A DNA stretch of 28,006 nucleotides from JAHHUA01 sp036635475 (GTDB taxonomy: Bacteria; Bacillota; Clostridia; Oscillospirales; Ruminococcaceae): positions 1 to 28,006 of the forward strand of contig JAVWQH010000027.1 of assembly GCA_036635475.1 (NCBI GenBank), in the 5' to 3' direction. Of the stretch, positions 1 to 6,740 are shown in pieces (the stretch's first letter is position 1; every line of letters begins with the position of its first letter). The notes below the pieces were generated by a model. It ran no database searches, was not told the origin of the DNA, and saw only the letters and a program-made list of their open reading frames with translations. The position numbers and the translations under genes were made by a program.

Positions 1-126
1 ATAACATTATATCACAAAATAAATTCAATATTGTATATATATTCTTAATTTTATCTTTTAAATATTCAGAAAATCATTTTTGAGTATTTGCAATTTGATT
101 TTACAATAAAATAACTTCAAAAAAGT

Positions 127-200
127 AGAGCATAATTTGCGAAAATCCGTTAAAATGGAATTGTAAGTAACCATTTAAAGGAGGACGCAAATTATGCTCT
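127..200. repeat. 15-bp perfect inverted repeat enclosing a ribosome-binding site
   Basis: The arms at 127-141 and 186-200 are perfect 15-bp inverted repeats (agagcataatttgcg and its complement), separated by 44 nt. A smaller nested repeat (aaatgg/ccattt) lies inside. Read on the plus strand, the loop ends in aaaggagg, followed by an ATG at 194 inside the right arm. That opens only seven codons (MLWTNYF) before a stop. Read on the minus strand, the structure lies downstream of metK and is followed by six T residues, so it could also act as a long-loop terminator. The layout (arm, Shine-Dalgarno, start in the opposite arm) resembles an insertion-sequence left end, as at the other end of this window. 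No transposase follows. The rest of 1-280 is AT-rich and shows no gene. Confidence 0.6.
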
Positions 201-280
201 GGACTAATTATTTTTAAGTTGTGCCCTACAACACAGTCATTAAATGAAATTGTTCTTTTGTTTTTGTTAATAAGAAATTT

Positions 281-1471
281 TTATTTATTTGAATTTACAA
301 AGTTTAAAATTTCTTGAACTTTGTCTTTCTTTTCCCAAGCAACATTCAAATCTTCTCTTCCCATATGACCATATGCTGCAAGTTGTTGATAAATTGGTTT
401 TCTTAAATCGAATGCTTTGATAATAGCTTCAGGACGTAAATCGAAAATATGTTCAACTGCTTTTGTAAGAATTTCTTCGTCAACTTTTCCTGTGCCAAAT
501 GTATCAACATTAATTGAAACAGGCTTTGCAACTCCGATTGCATATGCAAGTTCAACTTCACATTTATCTGCAAGTTTTGCTGCAACGATATTTTTTGCAA
601 CATATCTTGCTGCATAAGCCCCACTTCTGTCAACTTTTGTAGGGTCTTTTCCTGAAAATGCTCCGCCACCATGTCTACCATATCCGCCATATGTATCAAC
701 AATAATTTTTCTGCCTGTCAATCCTGAGTCACCTTGTGGGCCACCTATTACAAATCTGCCTGTTGGATTTATATAGTATTTTGTATTTTCATCAAGCAAG
801 TTCGCAGGAATAATTTCCTTTATAACATACTTCATTATGTCTTCTCTGAGTTTAGCCATATCAACGTCAGGAGAATGTTGGTTGGAAATAACTACTGTGT
901 CTATTCTAACCGGCTTGCCATCACAATATTCAACAGTTACTTGAGTTTTTCCATCAGGTCTTAAATAATCAAGTGTACCGTCTTTTCTCACTTTGGCTAG
1001 TTGTTTTGCTAACTTTTGAGCCATTGAAATTGGCATTGGCATAAGTTCAGGAGTTTCATTGCAAGCAAAACCAAACATCATACCTTGGTCGCCTGCTCCT
1101 GTTACAAAATTATCATTAATTCCATCTAATTTAGCTTCAAGAGATTTATCAACTCCCATAGCTATATCAGAAGATTGTTCGTGAATACTGGTTAATACTG
1201 CACAAGTTTCACTATCAAAGCCATATTTTGCTCTTGTATATCCGATTTCTCTTACAACATTTCTTGCAATACTTGGAATATCAACGTAGCAATTAGTGGA
1301 AATTTCACCCATTATATTAATCAAACCAGTTGTACAAGTTGTTTCACAAGCAACTCTGCCGTTAGGGTCTTTAGCCAAAATTGCATCTAATATAGCATCA
1401 GAAATTTGGTCGCATATCTTGTCTGGGTGACCTTCTGTTACTGATTCAGATGTAAATAAATATTTAGCCAT
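281..1471 (-). CDS. metK: S-adenosylmethionine synthetase
   Basis: MetK makes S-adenosylmethionine from methionine and ATP in the cytosol, releasing phosphate and pyrophosphate. The 396-residue product has the usual family length and is collinear with it. It has the N-terminal FTSESVTEGHPDKICDQISD segment (ATP and Mg binding), the GAGDQGMMFG motif near residue 125, and the glycine-rich GGGAFSGKDPTKVDRS loop near residue 270. The ATG at 1471 is preceded by gtgagg at a suitable distance. The gene is transcribed alone from a promoter at 1679-1706 through a SAM-I riboswitch and terminator, so its own product should repress it. Nothing is truncated or odd. Confidence 0.98.
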   Translation of the reverse strand: MAKYLFTSESVTEGHPDKICDQISDAILDAILAKDPNGRVACETTCTTGLINIMGEISTNCYVDIPSIARNVVREIGYTRAKYGFDSETCAVLTSIHEQSSDIAMGVDKSLEAKLDGINDNFVTGAGDQGMMFGFACNETPELMPMPISMAQKLAKQLAKVRKDGTLDYLRPDGKTQVTVEYCDGKPVRIDTVVISNQHSPDVDMAKLREDIMKYVIKEIIPANLLDENTKYYINPTGRFVIGGPQGDSGLTGRKIIVDTYGGYGRHGGGAFSGKDPTKVDRSGAYAARYVAKNIVAAKLADKCEVELAYAIGVAKPVSINVDTFGTGKVDEEILTKAVEHIFDLRPEAIIKAFDLRKPIYQQLAAYGHMGREDLNVAWEKKDKVQEILNFVNSNK

Positions 1472-1524
1472 AGTTTTTCCTCACTTTCATTTATTCATAT
1501 TAATTTTATATTATCAATTACAAC

Positions 1525-1554
1525 AAAAAATACGCTCGATAATCACCGAGCGTA
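1525..1554 (-). terminator. Riboswitch-controlled intrinsic terminator upstream of metK
   Basis: On the minus strand a strong stem (tacgctcg pairing with cgagcgta, 1531-1554) is followed by six T residues (1525-1530). It lies directly after the SAM-I aptamer and before the metK ribosome site, as expected for the expression platform of a transcriptional OFF switch. Confidence 0.9.
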
Positions 1555-1561
1555 TAAAAAA

Positions 1562-1655
1562 CTCATCTTTCGGCAATTACCGCAGGATTTAGCACCTTGC
1601 ATAAAGCAGGTTGCTGGGTATCAACGGGCCTGTCCCCTCCACCACTCTTGATAAG
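1562..1655 (-). promoter_or_regulatory. SAM-I (S-box) riboswitch aptamer
   Basis: Read on the minus strand, the element opens with cttatcaagag, then ggtggaggga-like sequence, a conserved gcaacc block and ggtgctaaatcctgc, and closes with gatgag, which pairs with the opening cttatc to form P1. This is the S-box consensus in the right order. SAM binding should favour the terminator at 1525-1554 and shut off metK. The location directly upstream of a SAM synthetase supports the assignment. Confidence 0.95.
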
Positions 1656-1678
1656 TAAATATTCAATTGTATGGTTTA

Positions 1679-1706
1679 ATTATACTCTTATCTTCTATTT
1701 TGTCAA
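1679..1706 (-). promoter_or_regulatory. Sigma-A promoter of the metK riboswitch transcript
   Basis: On the minus strand a perfect TTGACA (1701-1706) and a perfect TATAAT (1679-1684) are 16 bp apart. Transcription would start about 15-20 nt before the aptamer. Confidence 0.85.
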
Positions 1707-1733
1707 TAGATAAGACAAAAATTCATATTTTTC

Positions 1734-2339
1734 TTATATTTTATGTATAATATTTGACAATCTTTTATATAATAAAAATGTACAAATAGATAAAATTATA
1801 CCTTTAATAAGATTAAACGGCGCTGCACCAAATAGAATATATGTGTTAATATCGCCAATTAACGGATTGATTTTTCCACAAACACTCACAATGGCATCTA
1901 TTGGCATAACCTGTGAATAAAATGGTATAAGTAAAAATTTATTGGCTAACGCACCGGCAATTGTTATTGCAACTGTTCCTAAAACCGAACCCAATAATGC
2001 GTGTTTTTTATCTTTATGCTTAGCATATATCATTCCAGCTACTACTGCAAAAACCGATAGAACTAAAAAGTCAGCTAGCTCCCCCACTCCGCCTGTCTTG
2101 GTGGATAAAAGATGCACTAAATCTTTGACAAGAGTTATTCCTATGGCTTGCAATGGGCCAAACATAAATGCTGCAATAAGAATGGCAACACCGCTCAAAT
2201 CAACTTTTAAAAATGGCGGCATAAATGGCAACGGAAATTCAACATACATAAGCAACGTTGCGATAGCTGCAAATAAAGCTGATTTTGTGAGTATACTCAC
2301 TTTTTTGTTTTTGATGATTGGACTTGAACTTTTCTCCAT
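1734..2339 (-). CDS. ribU: Riboflavin ECF transporter substrate-binding S component (RibU-like)
   Basis: This is a 201-residue, very hydrophobic membrane protein with about six membrane segments. It matches the RibU family: it has the EFPLPFMPPFLKVDLSG segment near residues 34-50, then a GPLQAIGITLVKDLVHLL helix and a GGVGELADF motif near residue 83. RibU binds riboflavin and works with a shared EcfT/EcfA energising module, which is not in this window. The ATG at 2339 follows agagg at about 8 nt. The FMN riboswitch in its leader supports riboflavin or FMN-related substrate specificity and predicts shut-off when FMN is abundant. It is a single-gene transcription unit. Confidence 0.93.
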   Translation of the reverse strand: MEKSSSPIIKNKKVSILTKSALFAAIATLLMYVEFPLPFMPPFLKVDLSGVAILIAAFMFGPLQAIGITLVKDLVHLLSTKTGGVGELADFLVLSVFAVVAGMIYAKHKDKKHALLGSVLGTVAITIAGALANKFLLIPFYSQVMPIDAIVSVCGKINPLIGDINTYILFGAAPFNLIKGIILSICTFLLYKRLSNIIHKI

Positions 2340-2399
2340 AATACTTTCCTCTTTCTTTTGAGGTCTGTTTTAGAGTGTTGATTAACTGTAATTAGATAC

Positions 2400-2429
2400 A
2401 AAAAGCCCTTGATACTGCTATCAAGGGCA
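2400..2429 (-). terminator. FMN riboswitch-linked intrinsic terminator upstream of ribU
   Basis: On the minus strand a 10-bp perfect stem (gcccttgata/tatcaagggc) with a 4-nt loop is followed by a T run. It lies between the FMN aptamer and ribU, so it is the likely attenuation step. Confidence 0.92.
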
Positions 2430-2466
2430 AAATCTTACAATGCATAAAATTACACATTAACACATC

Positions 2467-2585
2467 GTTTCTTTCATCCGGACTGTACCGTCGGTTACGG
2501 AATCAAACCGCAATCAGCTTTTAGCTCGTGGACTTGTAGCAACTGCTCTTTACCACCGGTGAGGAATCACACCTCGCCCTGAAAC
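2467..2585 (-). promoter_or_regulatory. FMN riboswitch (RFN element)
   Basis: Read on the minus strand, it starts with gtttcagggcgaggtg and continues with conserved blocks gattcctcaccggtggt, agtccacgag, gattccg and accgacggtacagtccggatga. It closes with gaaagaaac, which pairs with the opening gtttc. These are the hallmark RFN blocks in the right order. The terminator downstream suggests transcriptional attenuation of ribU by FMN. Confidence 0.95.
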
Positions 2586-2605
2586 AGACTATTAAATTTG
2601 TTTTA

Positions 2606-2634
2606 ATTATATACCGATTATTGCTTTTTGTCAA
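2606..2634 (-). promoter_or_regulatory. Sigma-A promoter of the FMN riboswitch-ribU transcript
   Basis: On the minus strand, TTGACA (2629-2634) and TATAAT (2606-2611) are both perfect and exactly 17 bp apart, a consensus promoter. The start point would fall at or just before the 5' end of the aptamer. Confidence 0.88.
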
Positions 2635-2655
2635 TGTATTGGTGAATATTTATTA

Positions 2656-3108
2656 TTAGTTTCTGCGGCAAGTTTCGCAGTTTTCACATTCTTCCTCATG
2701 AGAAGGCTCTTTAATCTCTCCAACAAATGGAGTTGGGTCAATTCCCTGTCTTGTGTAATAATCAGCTAAAGCGGATTTAACAGCCTGTTCAGCTAACACA
2801 GAACAGTGAATTTTAGCAGGTGGCAAACCATCAAGTGCCTCTATAACTGCCTTGTTTGTTAATTTTAAAGCATCATCAATGGACTTGCCTTTGATGAGTT
2901 CGGTTGCCATTGAACTTGTTGCAATAGCAGCTCCACAGCCAAATGTTTTAAATTTAACATCTTTGATTATGTTGTTTTCGATTTTAAGGAATATTTTCAT
3001 AATATCGCCGCAAACAGCGTTTCCAACTTCACCAACACCATTTGCATCAGCAATTTCCCCAACGTTTTTTGGTGAGGTAAAGTGTTCAAGTACTTTTTCT
3101 GAATACAT
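2656..3108 (-). CDS. iscU: Iron-sulfur cluster assembly scaffold protein, IscU/NifU N-terminal type
   Basis: This small cytosolic scaffold is where [Fe-S] clusters are built before transfer to target proteins, using sulfur from the desulfurase encoded just upstream. The three ligand cysteines are present: C33 (AVCGD, with D35 after it), C58 (FGCGAA) and C102 (IHCSVLAE). At 150 residues it is slightly longer than the roughly 125-residue core. The extra tail is acidic and ends in a C-x2-C-x2-C cluster (C141, C144, C147), which is not part of the canonical fold. The ATG at 3108 follows ggag. It lies 23 bp after the desulfurase stop, so the two are almost certainly co-transcribed. It could equally be named nifU, since clostridial members carry either name. 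Confidence 0.93.
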   Translation of the reverse strand: MYSEKVLEHFTSPKNVGEIADANGVGEVGNAVCGDIMKIFLKIENNIIKDVKFKTFGCGAAIATSSMATELIKGKSIDDALKLTNKAVIEALDGLPPAKIHCSVLAEQAVKSALADYYTRQGIDPTPFVGEIKEPSHEEECENCETCRRN

Positions 3109-3131
3109 AATTTTTCTCCTTATATTTTAAA

Positions 3132-4316
3132 CTATTTGTTTTCTTCTAAGATAATTTTATCCCATACAGGTGACATTGCACGAAGTCTTTCAATTATTTT
3201 TGGTAATTCTTCCAAAACATAATCAATTTCTTCAATTGTGTTTTGCTCGCCAACAGATAATCTTAACGAACCATGAGCTATCTCATGTGGTAATCCAATA
3301 GCCAAAAGAACATGGCTTGGATCTAATGAACCTGATGTACAAGCTGAACCTGATGAGGCACAAATGCCCTTCATATCAAGCATTAACAGCATTGATTCGC
3401 CCTCAATACCCTCGAATGATATATTAACATTAGTGCAAAGTCTTTTTTCACGATGACCATTGAGCCTTGTGTGAGGAATTTTCAACAAACTTTCAATTAA
3501 TCTATCTCTTAGCATTTTTCTATGTTCAACGTTAGCAACAAGATTTTTTGAAGCCTCTTCCATTGCCACACCAAAACCTACGATATATGGAACGTTTTCT
3601 GTTCCTGCACGATGACGCTTTTCTTGTGCGCCACCATCAATAAAGTTTGGAATAGAAATTCCTTTTCTGATGTACAATGCTCCAATGCCTTTTGGTGCGT
3701 GGATTTTATGTCCTGTTAGGGATAGCATATCAATGTTTTGTTCCACAACATCAATTTCAACATTTCCCATAGCCTGTACTGCATCAGTATGAAACCATAC
3801 TCCCTTTTCACGACAAACAGCGCCAATCTCGCCTATTGGCAAAATCGAGCCTATTTCATTGTTGGCATACATTATTGAAACAATCGCTGTATCATCTCTG
3901 ATTGCATCTTTAACTTGCTTTGCAGTTATCATACCATTGTTGTCAACTTTTAAATATGTCACTTCAAAGCCTTGCTTTTCCAATGTATTGCAAGTATGCA
4001 AGATTGCGTGATGTTCAAAATTAGTTGTGATTATATGTTTCTTGCCTTTTTTGGCAAGTGTTTCAACAGCACCTTTTAATGCCCAGTTGTCAGATTCTGT
4101 TCCACAGCTTGTGAAGAAAATCTCCTCGGGTTTTGCATTTATAGCCTTAGCAACTTTTTCTCTGGCTGCTTCAACTGCAATTCTTGCTTCACGTCCAACT
4201 GAATAAACACTTGACGGATTACCATAACCATCTTTAAAATATGGCAACATTGCCTCAAGAACTTTTGGTGAAACGGGAGTTGTAGCCGAATTATCAAGAT
4301 AAATTACTTTTTTCAT
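3132..4316 (-). CDS. nifS: Cysteine desulfurase (NifS/IscS)
   Basis: This PLP-dependent enzyme takes sulfur from L-cysteine as a protein persulfide for Fe-S assembly on the neighbouring IscU-like scaffold. The product of 394 residues has the full family length. It has the N-terminal YLDNSATTPV motif, the PLP lysine at K204 within TGHKIHAPKG, the RAGTEN segment near residue 236, and the catalytic cysteine C326 in the loop SSGSACTSG. I chose the ATG at 4316 because ggagg lies upstream of it. A start 17 codons further up would add a hydrophobic stretch not seen in the family. A promoter inside a palindrome (4353-4400) precedes the gene, suggesting dedicated regulation of this nifS-iscU pair. Confidence 0.95.
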   Translation of the reverse strand: MKKVIYLDNSATTPVSPKVLEAMLPYFKDGYGNPSSVYSVGREARIAVEAAREKVAKAINAKPEEIFFTSCGTESDNWALKGAVETLAKKGKKHIITTNFEHHAILHTCNTLEKQGFEVTYLKVDNNGMITAKQVKDAIRDDTAIVSIMYANNEIGSILPIGEIGAVCREKGVWFHTDAVQAMGNVEIDVVEQNIDMLSLTGHKIHAPKGIGALYIRKGISIPNFIDGGAQEKRHRAGTENVPYIVGFGVAMEEASKNLVANVEHRKMLRDRLIESLLKIPHTRLNGHREKRLCTNVNISFEGIEGESMLLMLDMKGICASSGSACTSGSLDPSHVLLAIGLPHEIAHGSLRLSVGEQNTIEEIDYVLEELPKIIERLRAMSPVWDKIILEENK

Positions 4317-4352
4317 TATATATAGCCTCCAATAGCATAAAAACGATAAAAT

Positions 4353-4400
4353 AAGGTCTGAAATCATTGTATACTATTTTAGTACACATTTCAAGACCTT
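4353..4400 (-). promoter_or_regulatory. nifS promoter embedded in a 48-bp imperfect palindrome (candidate operator)
   Basis: The arms aaggtctgaaat (4353-4364) and atttcaagacctt (4388-4400) are inverted repeats with one extra base. On the minus strand they contain a -35 TTGAAA (4389-4394), a 17-bp spacer and a -10 TACAAT (4366-4371) reading into nifS-iscU. A regulator dimer bound to this dyad would cover both promoter elements. Fe-S operons in Firmicutes are often controlled by Rrf2/IscR-type proteins, but no regulator gene lies in the window and the site is not a motif I recognise. It could also act as a terminator hairpin for rnhA, although the T tract after it is broken. Confidence 0.6.
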
Positions 4401-4409
4401 ATACGAAAT

Positions 4410-4868
4410 TTATTTATTTTTTTCTGATTGAGTAACTGCTAATTGGTCACAGCGTTCATTTTCAGGATGACCGGCATGACCTTTTACCCAAACTAAGTTA
4501 CATTTATGAATAGCAAGTAGTTCAATAATTTGTTGCCATAAATCGGAATTAAGTGCAGGGTCTTTGGAATTTCTCATCCAACCTTTTTTCTTCCAACCAT
4601 AAACCCAACCTTTTTCCACTGCATCAATAAAATATTTTGAATCACTGTATATTGTGACTTCACAAGGTTCTTTTAGGGATTTTAGTCCCATTATAACAGC
4701 CATCAATTCCATTCTGTTATTAGTTGTTGATTTTTCTCCGCCGCTGAGTTCCTTTTCACGTTCACCATATCTGAGGATTGTTCCCCAACCTCCCGGCCCA
4801 GGATTGCCCGAGCAAGCACCATCAGTAAACATAAGAATTTTTTTCAGTGGATTACAATTTTCTGTCAT
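4410..4868 (-). CDS. rnhA: Ribonuclease HI
   Basis: RNase HI cuts the RNA strand of RNA-DNA hybrids and removes primers and R-loops. The 152-residue product has the normal length of the bacterial enzyme. The Mg-binding catalytic residues are visible: D16 in FTDGACSGNPGPGGWG, E54 in NNRMEL, D76 in IYSDSKY and D141 in ENERCDQLA, with the HAGHPEN loop just before it. The basic handle region (GWKKKGWM) is present. No strong Shine-Dalgarno lies close to the ATG; the nearest, aagga, is about 13 nt upstream. It is the last gene of the minus-strand run behind trxB, 101 bp away, so it may have a promoter of its own. Confidence 0.96.
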   Translation of the reverse strand: MTENCNPLKKILMFTDGACSGNPGPGGWGTILRYGEREKELSGGEKSTTNNRMELMAVIMGLKSLKEPCEVTIYSDSKYFIDAVEKGWVYGWKKKGWMRNSKDPALNSDLWQQIIELLAIHKCNLVWVKGHAGHPENERCDQLAVTQSEKNK

Positions 4869-4969
4869 AATAATTCATATATCCTTATTATATATTTAAT
4901 CCTGACATAATGCTATATACATTTTAACCAAATGTATCCTAATAAATCTGGATTTCATATTACTATTAT

Positions 4970-5884
4970 TTATTTTCCCTCTGCTAAAACATATGTCGAC
5001 ATTTCAACCGCAGCTATTGCTCCATCGCTTGCCGCAGTTATAATTTGCCTTAATCCTTTTGTCCTTGTATCACCGGCAACATAAACTCCCTCAACATTGG
5101 TGTGGCAGTTTTCACTTGCTTTTATATATCTGCCCTTGTCAAGTTCAATTTGCCCTTCAAAAATACTGTTTGTCGGTTCTAATCCAACTGCAATAAATAT
5201 TCCGCTCACATTAATAATTTCCACATCGTTGGTTTTCACATTTTGTACAGAAATATTTTCAACTTTGCGTTCGCCATCAATTTTTGTAACAGCGCTATCA
5301 TAATGAATTATTATGTTTTCTTTTGTCACAACAGAATCTATCAATATTTGACTGCCTCTAAATTCATCTCTGTGGTGAATTAAATGCACTTCTTTGCAAT
5401 TATTTGAAAGAAATAACGCATCTTCAAGTGCAGTATTTCCACCGCCTACAATTGCTGTAACTTTGCCTTTATAAAATGCTCCGTCACAAGTTGCACAATA
5501 TGAAACTCCCATACCCGAAAGTCTTTCTTCTCCATCACAGCCTAGCTTTCTGCGTTTTGCTCCATTAGCGATTATGACTGTTTTTGCCTCATATTCCTTC
5601 GATGAAGTTTTGACAGTTTTTACTTTTCCCAAAAGATTAGCAGATATAATGCTGTCATATATGACCTCAACTCCTAAATCAGTTGCTTGTTCATATATGT
5701 TCATTGCAAATTCTACACCGCTGATTTTTTTAATAGCAGGGTAATTTTCAACTTCGGGGGTACTGGCAACTTGTCCACCATGTATCATCTCTTCAAAAAC
5801 AACAACAGAATGTCCAGCTCTTGCCGCATAAATTGCAGATGTAAGTCCGGCAGGACCAGCACCAATAATAATACAATCGTACAT
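4970..5884 (-). CDS. trxB: Thioredoxin reductase (NADPH, FAD)
   Basis: TrxB passes electrons from NADPH through FAD and a redox disulfide to thioredoxin. The 304-residue product is the usual low-molecular-weight type. It has the N-terminal FAD-binding GAGPAG motif, the redox-active CATC at C130 and C133 within SYCATCDGAF, the NADPH-binding GGGNTALEDA, and a C-terminal VYVAGDTRTKGLRQI FAD motif. I chose the ATG at 5884 because ggagg lies 5 nt before it. An ATG four codons upstream would leave no room for a ribosome site. It begins 11 bp after the PAP2 gene stop. TrxB-like ferredoxin-dependent variants exist, so the electron donor is inferred from the GGGNTA motif only. Confidence 0.93.
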   Translation of the reverse strand: MYDCIIIGAGPAGLTSAIYAARAGHSVVVFEEMIHGGQVASTPEVENYPAIKKISGVEFAMNIYEQATDLGVEVIYDSIISANLLGKVKTVKTSSKEYEAKTVIIANGAKRRKLGCDGEERLSGMGVSYCATCDGAFYKGKVTAIVGGGNTALEDALFLSNNCKEVHLIHHRDEFRGSQILIDSVVTKENIIIHYDSAVTKIDGERKVENISVQNVKTNDVEIINVSGIFIAVGLEPTNSIFEGQIELDKGRYIKASENCHTNVEGVYVAGDTRTKGLRQIITAASDGAIAAVEMSTYVLAEGK

Positions 5885-5895
5885 AATTTCCTCCA

Positions 5896-6723
5896 TTAAA
5901 ACTTGAGTTTTTTAAATATTAAAGGATAAATTCCAATGCCAAACAGACTTATAAAGCAATATCTTGCCATATCAAATATAATATTTTCCGGCAAAATAAC
6001 TTTAAGCCCTATTTTAAATATGGCAAGTAAAACTATTCCAACTAAAAATCTAATAATCTTTTTATATAGCGACTTTGGAATATTGAAATTAACCTGTTTC
6101 TCAATTATAATTCCGATAACAAATCCAATATATAAGCCATATGCCTTATAAAAATCAGCTGACTCGGCAAAAAATAGTCCCAATGAAAGCGGAATTAGCG
6201 TTATTGTGGCAATCATAAGTTCATTTCTGAATTTTTCGAACAGATAGCAACTCACAAACGGAATAATTATTCCAAGTATCGCCCCAACTAAAACATCTTT
6301 TGGATAATGAACCCCAAGATATAACCTTGAAATTGCAACAAGCACAACAGCCAAAATTGAAATAACATAAACCCAGACTTTGCCGCTCAAAATGCTGATA
6401 GACGTCCAAAGTGTGGAGGCAGTTTGCGTGTGTCCACTGGGAAAAGAATAGCCTGTTGCTGTTTCAACTCTTTTTGATAAAATTCCCGCTTGTCCAATTG
6501 GACGAGGCAATTTGAAAATATCCTTTACAATATTATTAACAGTAATCGCTGTAAATAACGAATAGGCAATATATTTTCCTTTTGCTTTATCGTAACACCA
6601 ATAAATCCACGTACATATGGCAACTACGAAAAATTCTTCGCCCAACATTGTAATCACTTCAAATATTCGGTCATTCATCGTTGATGAAAACGACTGGATA
6701 AATCTGATTATTTCAAGCTCCAT
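5896..6723 (-). CDS. PAP2-family membrane phosphatase
   Basis: This is an integral membrane phosphatase of the PAP2 superfamily. All three signature motifs are present: K67-x6-R74-P75 (KDIFKLPRP), PSGH (95-98) and SR-x5-H-x3-D (S132 to D143, SRLYLGVHYPKD). The catalytic site would face outward. About eight hydrophobic segments are visible, including an extra hydrophobic C-terminal region of roughly 100 residues beyond the core. Family members act on undecaprenyl-PP or phosphatidylglycerol-phosphate; which applies here cannot be read from sequence. I chose the ATG at 6723, but the preceding codon is TTG and is slightly closer to the ggtgg site, so a one-codon-longer form is possible. It lies in the operon between a FAD dehydrogenase gene and trxB. 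Confidence 0.9.
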   Translation of the reverse strand: MELEIIRFIQSFSSTMNDRIFEVITMLGEEFFVVAICTWIYWCYDKAKGKYIAYSLFTAITVNNIVKDIFKLPRPIGQAGILSKRVETATGYSFPSGHTQTASTLWTSISILSGKVWVYVISILAVVLVAISRLYLGVHYPKDVLVGAILGIIIPFVSCYLFEKFRNELMIATITLIPLSLGLFFAESADFYKAYGLYIGFVIGIIIEKQVNFNIPKSLYKKIIRFLVGIVLLAIFKIGLKVILPENIIFDMARYCFISLFGIGIYPLIFKKLKF

Positions 6724-6740
6724 CAATAAAATCCACCTTT

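Noticed and set aside
1942..2361. 139-codon plus-strand frame opposite ribU
   Set aside because: It is antisense to a riboswitch-controlled transporter gene, with no ribosome site and no recognisable domain.
3132..4367. Longer NifS starting at 4367
   Set aside because: The extra 17 residues run through the promoter/palindrome, while the ATG at 4316 has a clear ggagg and gives the standard N-terminus.
4869..4969. Promoter for rnhA in the trxB-rnhA gap
   Set aside because: A TATAAT-like hexamer is present, but no convincing -35 at the right distance, so I did not annotate it.
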